From assembly GCA_015222985.1 (NCBI GenBank), contig JADFWI010000384.1, forward strand, positions 1-7,877: a stretch of DNA of 7,877 nucleotides. The letters run 5' to 3'. Within the stretch, counting starts at the first letter, position 1. The number at the start of each line of letters is the position of its first letter. The position numbers and the translations under genes are program-made. The stretch comes from Pseudomonadota bacterium. Its GTDB lineage: Bacteria > Desulfobacterota > Desulfobacteria > Desulfobacterales > C00003060. Below, in pieces: positions 1-6,650 of the stretch. Under the pieces are notes generated by a model. That model was not told the DNA's origin. It saw nothing but the letters and a program-made list of their open reading frames with translations, and ran no database searches.

Positions 1-2
1 AG

Positions 3-890
3 GCAGTATACCCACAGGCTCTCATCCCGCGCTTGAATGAAATGAACTACCGTATCGACGTCGATACCATGAAGGCACGCCAAGACCACGACTTCTTGTT
101 TGAAGATTTATATGCCACACTCAAAGGGCGAGAAGGGGCTGTCGATTTGCTCTGGGAAGAGATCGACTGGGACGTTCTCATTGTAGTAGTCACAGGCACT
201 GACCGCTTGATGCACTTTCTGTGGGATGCCTATGAACAGGGGCAGCATAACCATCACCAAGCATTTTTGGACTACTATGAAGAGGTCGACCGATTTGTAG
301 GCCATGTGTACGATAGATTTCTGGGCTTGGATGGTTCGGAGGATGGACTTAACACGTTTTACATGCTCTCCGACCATGGTTTTACAGGTATCAAAACCGA
401 GGTCTACCTGAATCGCTGGCTGGAGAAAAATGGATACTTGAAATACCAGAAAGCGGAACCTGACAGCATTATGGATATCGGGCCGGGATCCACGGCTTTT
501 GTCATGGACCCTTCTCGAATCTATATCAATCTTAAAGAAAAATATCCTCTGGGAACGGTCGATCGCGCTGACTATGAGCGGGTGCGGCAGGAGATCAAGG
601 AAGGACTCGAAGAACTTACTTTCGAAGATGGCAGGAAAATTGCCAGGAAGATATACTTCAAAGAGGAGCTTTATCACGGGCCTCATATCGATCAGGCCCC
701 TGACCTGGTTGTACTTTCCCACCATGGATATGACCTTAAGGGCAAAGTGAAAACGGATGTGGTTTTTGGACGTTCAAATCTTGTGGGCATGCATACCCAG
801 GATGACGCCTTTTTTTATAGCAGCAGCGGCGCTGAGTGCAGGTCTATCTTTGAGGCGAAAGACATTATCTTGCAACCCCTTTCTGACTAA
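3..890 (+). CDS. Alkaline-phosphatase-superfamily phosphohydrolase / type I phosphodiesterase, C-terminal part (5' end outside window)
   Basis: The frame is open from the left edge, so the TTG at 33 is internal rather than a start; 295 codons are visible. Metal-ligand motifs of the AP superfamily appear in order. TGTDRLMHFLW has Asp at 201-203 and His at 213-215, SDHG has Asp-His at 372-377, and GMHTQDD has His at 792-794. These are the usual ligands of the two-metal site of type I phosphodiesterases and COG3379-like phosphohydrolases, which hydrolyse phosphate mono- or diesters. The segment HGPHIDQAPDLVVLS (about 675-719) also fits the family. The nucleophile Thr/Ser and first metal Asp would lie upstream of the window. 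The substrate cannot be inferred. The protein stops only about 31 residues after the last His, without the D-x-x-P-T-x-L tail many relatives carry. It lies 101 bases upstream of the TPR lipoprotein gene on the same strand. The family call is fairly secure; the exact function is unknown. Confidence 0.82.
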   Translation, partial: AVYPQALIPRLNEMNYRIDVDTMKARQDHDFLFEDLYATLKGREGAVDLLWEEIDWDVLIVVVTGTDRLMHFLWDAYEQGQHNHHQAFLDYYEEVDRFVGHVYDRFLGLDGSEDGLNTFYMLSDHGFTGIKTEVYLNRWLEKNGYLKYQKAEPDSIMDIGPGSTAFVMDPSRIYINLKEKYPLGTVDRADYERVRQEIKEGLEELTFEDGRKIARKIYFKEELYHGPHIDQAPDLVVLSHHGYDLKGKVKTDVVFGRSNLVGMHTQDDAFFYSSSGAECRSIFEAKDIILQPLSD

Positions 891-991
891 ATCGGGAGTA
901 ATCCACCTGGCGAAATGGAACCATAGTGTTCACCTTGGCAAGATGCTTGCTTGTTTAGTTCTGCCATAAAAAATACGTAACGGAGGTTTAC
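891..991 (+). other. Intergenic gap between phosphohydrolase and TPR lipoprotein genes
   Basis: This 101-base spacer has a 5-bp hairpin (GCAAG at 938-942 with CTTGC at 946-950) and a TGGCA/TGCCA pair (936-940 with 962-966). Neither is followed by a T-run, so neither reads as an intrinsic terminator. An A-rich stretch (966-975) precedes the ribosome binding site. TTGGCA at 935-940 resembles a -35 box, but no acceptable -10 lies at 16-18 bases. Read-through from the upstream gene is possible. Confidence 0.5.
982..986 (+). promoter_or_regulatory. Ribosome binding site of the TPR lipoprotein gene
   Basis: A perfect GGAGG lies five bases before the ATG at 992. It fixes the start directly upstream of a lipoprotein signal peptide and is the strongest Shine-Dalgarno match in the window. 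Confidence 0.85.
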
Positions 992-3298
992 ATGAGGCTT
1001 TTCTGCGGACGTTATTGCCAAACCGTTTTTTTCATCCTTTTGATGCTTTTTGTCCTCTCCTGCAGCAGCGACCCTGCCGAGAAACGGGCAAAACACATGA
1101 AGCGGGGAGATGACTATTTTGAAAAGCAGGAATTCAAGAAAGCCATTATTGAGTACAAGAATGCCATCCAGGCTGAACCAAAATTCGTGCAGGGCCATTA
1201 CCATCTTGCCCAGGCCTATCTAAAGACTGCGCAGCCCAAACAGGCATTTGGGGAGCTTGCCAGGACAGTTGACCTGGATCCTGACAATTTGGATGCTCAA
1301 CTCAAACTGGGCCAGTTCTATCTTGTGGGCAAAAAAACGCAAGAGGCCGCCGAAAAGGCGGATTTCGTCTTAGAAAAAGAGGCGAAAAACATTGATGCGT
1401 TGTTCTTGAAGATGGGTGTCCTCCTCCAGGAGGGCAAGCCCTCAGAAGCCGCAGAAGTCCTCAAGGAAGTAACGCTCCTGGACCAAAAGAATGTCAGAGC
1501 TTACATCTCACTTGCACGTATCGCCGGAAGCCAAAGACGTTTTGATGAGGCAAAACATTATCTCACAGAGGCTGTAGCGGCCAGTCCGAAGGACCCTGCC
1601 GTCAGACTTGAACTCGCCCGTTTTTATGAGCATCGAGGGGATTTTGACGAAGCACTAAGAGAATTTGAAAACGCCATTGCCAAGAACCCGGAAGACATCG
1701 CTCTGCTTGGTCAATTGGGAAACTTCTATCTCCGTCGGGGCGATTCCAAGGCATCCGAGGACACCTACCTTAAGATGGCTGAAAGGTCGCCTGATCGCGT
1801 GGGTTCGAAGATGACCCTGGGCGCTTTTTATGCGTCTCAGAAAAAGTGGCAACAGGCCATCGAGTGGATGCAGAAAGCACAAGAACTGCAACCGGAAAAC
1901 CTTGAGATTCAAAATGCCATTGCATCTCTGTACATGGACAGTGGTAAACCGGAAGAAACGCAACGGCTTATTGATGTAGTGCTGAAAAAGGATGACAGCA
2001 ACCTGCGAGCTCGTCTGTTAAAAGCGCGTCTGCTCTTTAGAAAAAAACAACTACCAGGGGCAGCAGACGTCCTTGAAGCCATAGTCAGGGACCATCCAAA
2101 CCATTCAGGTGCGTACTACTATCTTGGGCTTGTCTATCTGGCCTCAAAAGAACACAACAAGGCAAAAGGGGCATTGCTCAAAGCCGTGGAATATAATCCC
2201 GGCAATCTGAATGCCCGAATCTTCCTGGCTGAAGCTTTCGTTGCCGAACGCGCGCCAGACTTGGCTCTTGAGCATATCAAGGTAGTTCTTGCCAGAGATC
2301 CTAGGCACTTCCGAGCTCATTTGTTAAGGGCTAACGCCTATCTTTTGAAGCGGGATTTCAAAAAAGCACGGAATGCCTATTTACATGCAACGGAGATACG
2401 TCCTGAAGATCCTGCGGCTTACTACCAGTTGGCCCAACTGGACCGCCATGAACGACGCTATGGCGAGGCCATGAAGCTCTTGGATAAAGTGCTGACTTTG
2501 AAACCTGATCATATAGGCGCTATGGCAGCAAAGGTCTCCCTCCTCATGGCCCAAGAACAGACTGCCAAAGCGGTTTCATTCCTGGATGATAAAATCCGGC
2601 AGAACGAAAAAAAACCCAAGTTGGCAGCTATCTTCCTTGAAATGAAGGGCAGTGTCCTGTTTTCGCGGAAGGACTATAGGCAAAGTGAGATCGCCTTCAA
2701 GAAAGCGCTGGAGCTAAACTCCGATCTGGTAGCTCCTTATCTATCCTTGGCCCGTCTTTATCTGGCCAGGAATGAAACAGCCAAGGCAATCGCCCAGTAC
2801 CAGGAAATCCTGGAAAAACGACCAAGATTCATCCAGGCCCGTATGGCTTTGGGTGCAATATATGACGCAGAGGGAAATACTGCAAACGCGCGCCGGACCT
2901 ATGAAAAGGTTTTGGAAATTGATCCCAGCTTCGCACCTGCCGCCAACAACCTGGCCTGGCTGCTTCTCCAACAAGGGCAGGATCCGGATCGTGCCTTAAA
3001 CCTTGCAAAAAAAGCGAAAGCGCGCTTGCCGGATGACCCCAGTGTTTCGGACACCCTCGGCCTTGCTTTCATTGTCAAAGGCCTTTACGCCAGCGCCATT
3101 TCCGAATTGAGTGATGCCGCAGAAAAGATGCCACGGAATCCTACAATACTCTATCACCTGGGCCTGGCCCACTGGAAAAACAATGAGGCAGACCAAGCTG
3201 TTGAGGCTTTGAATACTGCGCTTGAAATCGAACATCCCTTTGCGGAACGAGAAGCGGCAGGCAATCTCCTCGCAGAGATCAAAGCATCAGAATCTTAG
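992..3298 (+). CDS. TPR-repeat outer-membrane lipoprotein (PrsT/PelB-like scaffold)
   Basis: The 768-residue product opens with a lipoprotein signal: basic Arg residues, a hydrophobic stretch at about 11-23, and the lipobox V-L-S-C with Cys24 as the lipidated residue. Ser25-Ser26 follow, with no Asp at +2, which favours the outer membrane. From residue 30 to 749 the protein is 21 TPR units, followed by a 19-residue capping helix. Most units end in Pro, with small residues at TPR positions 8, 20 and 27. No catalytic motif is present, so it should act as a periplasmic protein-binding scaffold. Long TPR lipoproteins of this shape include PrsT of PEP-CTERM/exopolysaccharide loci and the TPR parts of polysaccharide export machines. 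No XrtA/PEP-CTERM or glycosyltransferase gene is visible here, so that link is only a possibility. The gene sits 20 bases before the next one, probably in the same operon. Lgt and LspA encoded in this window would process its Cys24. Confidence 0.88.
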   Translation: MRLFCGRYCQTVFFILLMLFVLSCSSDPAEKRAKHMKRGDDYFEKQEFKKAIIEYKNAIQAEPKFVQGHYHLAQAYLKTAQPKQAFGELARTVDLDPDNLDAQLKLGQFYLVGKKTQEAAEKADFVLEKEAKNIDALFLKMGVLLQEGKPSEAAEVLKEVTLLDQKNVRAYISLARIAGSQRRFDEAKHYLTEAVAASPKDPAVRLELARFYEHRGDFDEALREFENAIAKNPEDIALLGQLGNFYLRRGDSKASEDTYLKMAERSPDRVGSKMTLGAFYASQKKWQQAIEWMQKAQELQPENLEIQNAIASLYMDSGKPEETQRLIDVVLKKDDSNLRARLLKARLLFRKKQLPGAADVLEAIVRDHPNHSGAYYYLGLVYLASKEHNKAKGALLKAVEYNPGNLNARIFLAEAFVAERAPDLALEHIKVVLARDPRHFRAHLLRANAYLLKRDFKKARNAYLHATEIRPEDPAAYYQLAQLDRHERRYGEAMKLLDKVLTLKPDHIGAMAAKVSLLMAQEQTAKAVSFLDDKIRQNEKKPKLAAIFLEMKGSVLFSRKDYRQSEIAFKKALELNSDLVAPYLSLARLYLARNETAKAIAQYQEILEKRPRFIQARMALGAIYDAEGNTANARRTYEKVLEIDPSFAPAANNLAWLLLQQGQDPDRALNLAKKAKARLPDDPSVSDTLGLAFIVKGLYASAISELSDAAEKMPRNPTILYHLGLAHWKNNEADQAVEALNTALEIEHPFAEREAAGNLLAEIKASES
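1079..3238 (+). repeat. Array of 21 tandem TPR units (protein-level repeat)
   Basis: Aligning the translation gives 15 consecutive units of exactly 34 residues (30-539). Then come units of 38 (540-577), 34 (578-611), 34 (612-645), 35 (646-680), 34 (681-714) and 35 residues (715-749). Units typically end in a helix-breaking Pro preceded by an acidic or polar residue. The repeat is visible in protein only; the DNA units have diverged, so this is an old duplication array and not recent tandem DNA. A TPR superhelix of this length makes roughly two and a half turns by general knowledge of about eight units per turn. Confidence 0.9.
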
Positions 3299-3305
3299 GA
3301 ATCTT

Positions 3306-3310
3306 GGGAG
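3306..3310 (+). promoter_or_regulatory. Ribosome binding site deciding a TTG start
   Basis: GGGAG lies eight bases before the TTG at 3319. No ATG or GTG in frame near the beginning would keep the first membrane segment, so this site supports the TTG as the true start. Confidence 0.65.
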
Positions 3311-3318
3311 CCTGACAG

Positions 3319-4503
3319 TTGAAACACCTTTCTTTTCGCGTTCTTTTTTCTTGCATCCTTTTGCCGCCCCTTCTCTACATTCTGTCCCTTCAGGGATTGG
3401 AAACACTTTTTGAGAAGAAATGGACTGCTGAGTTGCAAGGCGTGCTAATTTCCGACTCAAGATCCCTCCTTCAGGGCCGTATCGGCATTCAAGACGAAAT
3501 CCAACAAAACATTGATCGGCATCTTGCTTCACTTATCGCTTTGAAGTGGGGTGTCTTGCCTCAAATCGTAGTTAAGACCAGAACCGGCAGTTGGCTCTAT
3601 CCACCTTCCAGTCAAGAAGCGCTTTATCCATTTGACTCAGACGCACTCCATTTTGAGAAGCCACCCCCTGGCCCCACAGAAATGATTCAGGTTGCGCAAA
3701 AGAACTTGGAGGTTATGAACCAGGGGCTTGAGCTTTCCGTCATCGTACAGATAGCTAGAAACACCTTGCTCGCAAACAGTGTCCTTGCCTTTTACATCGT
3801 TGTTTTCGCCTCCCTCCTCTACCGGGCATACCGTGTAAGCGCCAGGGAAGCCCAGCAACTGAGCCTTCGGAACCAGCAAGCTCTTGAAGCTGCAACCAGT
3901 AAGTTGACTGCCACCCAACAACGTCTGACGGACGTTACGGATACAGAGAAGCTTCAACAGGATGAAATTGATAGGCTTCAGGCTGAACTCGGCTTGGCCA
4001 GCGACAGGGTGCGGGCTACTGAAGATGAGGCTTTGACAGAAATGGAAAAGCTGGAAAAAAGTCTCCACGAAAACATTGCCCTTAAAGAAAAGCTGGAAGA
4101 TGAGGTCAGCCGCCTTGCAAAGGAATTGGAACGGATAGAGTCTTCTCAGAAAGTCCCAACCAAGAAACAACGTCAGCAGATCAATAGCATAACGAAGCGG
4201 TTCAAAACTCTGTACAAGAATCTTGAAATTCAGCCGAGAGCCGTGGAAGGGTTCCTGAGCCTGCAAGGCGATCTGCAATTGCGTGCTGAAGAGTTTATCC
4301 ACAACATGAATGAAAATACCAACCAGCTATCCGTAAGGAGAAAGGTCTTTTCCAAAAAGGGGGTCGGACCGGCCTTTGAATGCGAATTTGGCTACAGAGG
4401 AAGGATCTACTGGAGGCGTGGTCCTGGCAAGAGAACCCAGATTCTTGTCATCGGCACGAAGAACTCTCAGACAAAGGATTTAGCCTACCTGGAAGGTTTG
4501 TAG
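3319..4503 (+). CDS. Two-TM coiled-coil protein with RelE/ParE-like C-terminal domain, unknown function
   Basis: I do not recognise a named family for this 394-residue protein. Visible layout: a basic start and membrane segment at about 7-25; an extracytoplasmic region at about 26-147; a second membrane segment at about 148-168 followed by Arg-rich RAYR (inside positive). A charged heptad-like coiled coil covers about 172-278, and a compact domain covers about 285-394. The topology is that of a sensor (histidine kinase or chemoreceptor), but no kinase, HAMP-signalling or methylation motif follows. The final domain has two predicted helices, then basic beta-like segments (RRKVF, ECEFGYRGRIYWRR, QILVIGTKN) and ends SQTKDLAYLEGL. 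This order and the R-x-Y...I-L-x-x-G-x-K pattern resemble RelE/ParE/HigB folds. That resemblance is my inference by eye. The TTG start is supported by GGGAG at 3306-3310. The gene follows the TPR lipoprotein gene by 20 bases, probably co-transcribed. Its last 56 bases overlap the convergent holA. Confidence 0.72.
   Translation: MKHLSFRVLFSCILLPPLLYILSLQGLETLFEKKWTAELQGVLISDSRSLLQGRIGIQDEIQQNIDRHLASLIALKWGVLPQIVVKTRTGSWLYPPSSQEALYPFDSDALHFEKPPPGPTEMIQVAQKNLEVMNQGLELSVIVQIARNTLLANSVLAFYIVVFASLLYRAYRVSAREAQQLSLRNQQALEAATSKLTATQQRLTDVTDTEKLQQDEIDRLQAELGLASDRVRATEDEALTEMEKLEKSLHENIALKEKLEDEVSRLAKELERIESSQKVPTKKQRQQINSITKRFKTLYKNLEIQPRAVEGFLSLQGDLQLRAEEFIHNMNENTNQLSVRRKVFSKKGVGPAFECEFGYRGRIYWRRGPGKRTQILVIGTKNSQTKDLAYLEGL
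4448..4503. other. Convergent overlap of the 3' ends of the coiled-coil gene and holA
   Basis: The plus-strand stop TAG is at 4501-4503 and the minus-strand holA stop (TGA, read as tca) is at 4448-4450, so the two coding regions share 56 bases tail to tail. The HolA residues encoded here (about 461-478) lie beyond the conserved fold, while the plus-strand side encodes the end of the RelE-like domain. The overlap therefore probably arose by loss of an earlier holA stop codon. Confidence 0.75.
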
Positions 4504-5884
4504 ACGCCTTGGCATGTATGCCACAAACTTGCAGGACGCCACGCTCCAAAACGAGCTTGGCATCCTGACCGCTCGTCTTGAGTCTCAGATCAGTATCCAG
4601 GAGGGTTTCCATAGCCTTGGCAAGTTCCTCATAGCTATAGTTCTCAGAGTGCACGAGAGTCATGTAAACAGCATAAGGATGCGCATTGCCGGTTAGAAGA
4701 TCTCCTTTACGCTTGTCCAGTTCCGGCCATACTGCCCTTTGGAAACTCCCGTAATTCATCCTCGTCTTCCAGCTCTTTCCTGACGAACTCCGAATGAAAT
4801 CCTTTGCCAGAATCATCTTCCGCACCTGGTTGATGGCAGATGAGAGGATCTGAAGGGGAAACAAGTTGGCTTGCAAGAGGCTATCCACATAGAAGAGCGC
4901 CGTTTGTGAGTTCCTTTCCCCAATTGCATTGGCGAGTTCGTAGATCGGGTCTTGCTTGGATTTGTCTGATGTCTGTTGAATATCATCCACCAGAATCTCA
5001 TTGCGATCACCTACAAAGGCGATCAGCTTCTCCATTTCATTGCTAAAGCTACGCAGGCTCGCGCCTGTCTTTTTATACAACGCCTCAAAACCACGAGTCG
5101 CCATGGTCTTGCCCACGCGTGTCAGAGTTTTCTTCATATGGGCTTTCAAGATTTCTTTTTGCTCGCGCTTATCGGCTGCACGTTCCCCTTGAGCGATTGA
5201 GCAGTCGATGACCACTCCGATTTTCTTTATCGTCTTGTAGAGCTTCCTGCGCTTGTCAACGAATTCCGTAGTAAGAAAAAGATGATTGGTCTTGGGAAAA
5301 CCTGCAATGATAGCGTCACTCAAGACATCGCCCTCATCTTCATTAGCCGGCGCTTTCATCTGTTCCCGAAGGCAATAATCAAGTACTTGATCAAGCCACG
5401 TGCCGGCGCCCGTTTTGACAGTCCGGATACGGTCCCCGAAGGCTTTGTCCAGGAGTTTTTCCAGGTCTTCATGGCCCACAGTCTCAAGGGAGAGCCCTAT
5501 CGCGCTCAGCATGTGAAGGAAACACCTGGCAGCCCCCTTTAAGTCTTCCTTTTCAAATGCCTCTTTTGATTTCGTAAGGAGTTCATCAACGGTCACTTTT
5601 GAATAGAACACCTGTGTGTCATGAACTGCAATCACCTTAGAACAAGGAAGAAGAGGAAATGTATTCAGACGTTCAACGGCCTCATGAATACTTGCCGTTG
5701 CCCCGTCCAGCGCCTCATAGTTGAGGGTCTGTTCCTTTGATGGGACTATGGCATCCAAGAGGGGCTTAAAGGCAGATTTGTAGAGAAATTCGTCACCGTA
5801 CAAAAGGTAAACCGGAGCAACGTTGCCTCTTTGGATCTCGGCCAAGAGCTCGGATAGGTTCTTGTAACTAGCCTCGGTCGTCAT
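4448..5884 (-). CDS. holA: DNA polymerase III delta subunit (HolA), enlarged
   Basis: The delta subunit is the clamp-opening member of the DNA polymerase III clamp loader and acts in the cytoplasm at the replication fork. Family features: VYLLYGDEFLY near residues 25-35 (degenerate nucleotide-binding start), RLNTFPLLPCSKVIAVHD at about 72-89 (clamp-contact region), FVDKRRKLYKTIKKIG at about 208-223, and NEMEKLIAFVGDRN with IYELANAIGERNSQTALF at about 282-331. The C-terminal helical collar domain follows. At 478 residues it is much longer than E. coli HolA (343). Most of the excess is an insert at about 97-190, with a smaller one near 233-262 and a tail after about 456. The ATG at 5884 lies three bases after the lgt stop, with a weak purine-rich site (GAGGCGG, 5903-5897) inside the lgt end, so translation is probably coupled to lgt. 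Its 3' end overlaps the convergent gene by 56 bases. Confidence 0.92.
   Translation of the reverse strand: MTTEASYKNLSELLAEIQRGNVAPVYLLYGDEFLYKSAFKPLLDAIVPSKEQTLNYEALDGATASIHEAVERLNTFPLLPCSKVIAVHDTQVFYSKVTVDELLTKSKEAFEKEDLKGAARCFLHMLSAIGLSLETVGHEDLEKLLDKAFGDRIRTVKTGAGTWLDQVLDYCLREQMKAPANEDEGDVLSDAIIAGFPKTNHLFLTTEFVDKRRKLYKTIKKIGVVIDCSIAQGERAADKREQKEILKAHMKKTLTRVGKTMATRGFEALYKKTGASLRSFSNEMEKLIAFVGDRNEILVDDIQQTSDKSKQDPIYELANAIGERNSQTALFYVDSLLQANLFPLQILSSAINQVRKMILAKDFIRSSSGKSWKTRMNYGSFQRAVWPELDKRKGDLLTGNAHPYAVYMTLVHSENYSYEELAKAMETLLDTDLRLKTSGQDAKLVLERGVLQVCGIHAKASTNLPGRLNPLSESSSCR
4510..4523. repeat. Short perfect inverted repeat at the convergent junction
   Basis: TGGCAT-GT-ATGCCA is a 6-bp arm palindrome beginning six bases after the plus-strand stop codon and inside the 3' end of holA. 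As RNA it could form a 5-bp stem with a 4-base loop on either strand. Neither strand has a U-run after it, so it is at best a weak pause or processing element and may be chance. Confidence 0.35.
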
Positions 5885-5887
5885 TTG

Positions 5888-6649
5888 TCATTGTTTCCGC
5901 CTCGTTAGTACTACGATCATGGCTACGGCAATTGCCGCCGTGATCACACCGATAAACTGAGATATGGAAATCATGCCTCCCAGGAGTATGCCCCGGTCAT
6001 CTCCTCGAAAAAACTCAATGATAGATCGGGTTACGCTATAGAGCAAAACGTAGGTCCAGAAAATCTGGCCCTGGAACCTCTTGACGCGCTTGAGCCACGT
6101 GAGGAGCCCAAAGATCACAAGGCCGTTCAGAGACGAATAGAGCTGGGTTGGATGGAGAGCTATCCCTATGGGCGCCAAGGACTCGGGATGTGTAAAGGTG
6201 ACGGCCCAGGGAAGGCTGGAAGGTTTCCCATAGCAACACCCGGCAGAGAAGCACCCAAGGCGCCCCACAAATTGCCCGAAGGCAATAGAGGGCGCTATGA
6301 TGTCAGCGGTCTTCCAAACCGGCAGTCCTTTTTTTCTGACATACCACAGCGCTGTCATGACCGCGCCGAAAAACCCGCCGTAAAATATGAGTCCGCCGTG
6401 CCATATGCGAACGATTTCAACAGGATCGTTTACAAAGGTGGGCCATTCAATCACGACATAGAGTATTCGGGACCCTACGATCGCAGCAATAAGAATGTAG
6501 AAACAGAGGTCCAGGATTTGATCGGGATTTTCACCAACCCTCCGCGCTTCTTTAAGCGCCAAGCCTATGGCCGAGAGGAAAGCCATGGCTACAAAAACGC
6601 CATATGTGTGGAGGGCAAATGGACCTACGTGAAAGAGGACGGGATGCAT
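5888..6649 (-). CDS. lgt: Prolipoprotein diacylglyceryl transferase (Lgt), GCCYG-type
   Basis: Lgt is an inner-membrane enzyme that transfers diacylglycerol from phosphatidylglycerol to the lipobox cysteine, the first step of lipoprotein maturation. The 253-residue product is strongly hydrophobic with about seven membrane segments. Family motifs in order: HTYG at 14-17, HGGLIFYGG at 84-92, GRLGCFSAGCCYG at 129-141, HPTQLYSS at 166-173 and IIEFFRGDDRG at 210-220. The conserved Arg of the signature is kept (Arg130). The Asn, Asn and Glu of the canonical GRxGNFxNxE form are replaced by Cys133, Ala136 and Cys138. This Cys-rich variant is, to my knowledge, found in several anaerobe and deltaproteobacterial Lgt proteins. 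The ATG lies one base after the lspA stop (TGATATG) without a good Shine-Dalgarno site, so re-initiation after lspA is likely. The next step in the same pathway is catalysed by the adjacent lspA product. Confidence 0.95.
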   Translation of the reverse strand: MHPVLFHVGPFALHTYGVFVAMAFLSAIGLALKEARRVGENPDQILDLCFYILIAAIVGSRILYVVIEWPTFVNDPVEIVRIWHGGLIFYGGFFGAVMTALWYVRKKGLPVWKTADIIAPSIAFGQFVGRLGCFSAGCCYGKPSSLPWAVTFTHPESLAPIGIALHPTQLYSSLNGLVIFGLLTWLKRVKRFQGQIFWTYVLLYSVTRSIIEFFRGDDRGILLGGMISISQFIGVITAAIAVAMIVVLTRRKQ

Positions 6650-6650
6650 A

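Noticed and set aside
108..725. A 205-codon open frame on the minus strand opposite the phosphohydrolase gene
   Set aside because: It lies entirely antisense to a clearly conserved coding region, its product shows no family motif, and it has no supporting ribosome binding site; it is a codon-use shadow.
936..966. Possible intrinsic terminator after the phosphohydrolase gene (TGGCA/TGCCA arms)
   Set aside because: The stem is only 5 bp with a loop over 20 bases, and it is followed by A rather than T residues.
935..975. Possible sigma-70 promoter before the TPR lipoprotein gene (TTGGCA, then an A/T-rich stretch)
   Set aside because: No -10-like hexamer lies 16-18 bases from TTGGCA, and the A-rich stretch has no -35 match at a proper distance.
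887..1204. A 105-codon minus-strand frame across the intergenic gap and the start of the TPR gene
   Set aside because: Most of it is antisense to the lipoprotein signal and first TPR unit; no conserved pattern or ribosome binding site was seen.
3637..4302. A 221-codon open frame on the minus strand opposite the coiled-coil gene
   Set aside because: The opposite strand encodes coherent membrane and heptad-rich coiled-coil sequence, while this frame gives no recognisable domain; treated as a shadow.
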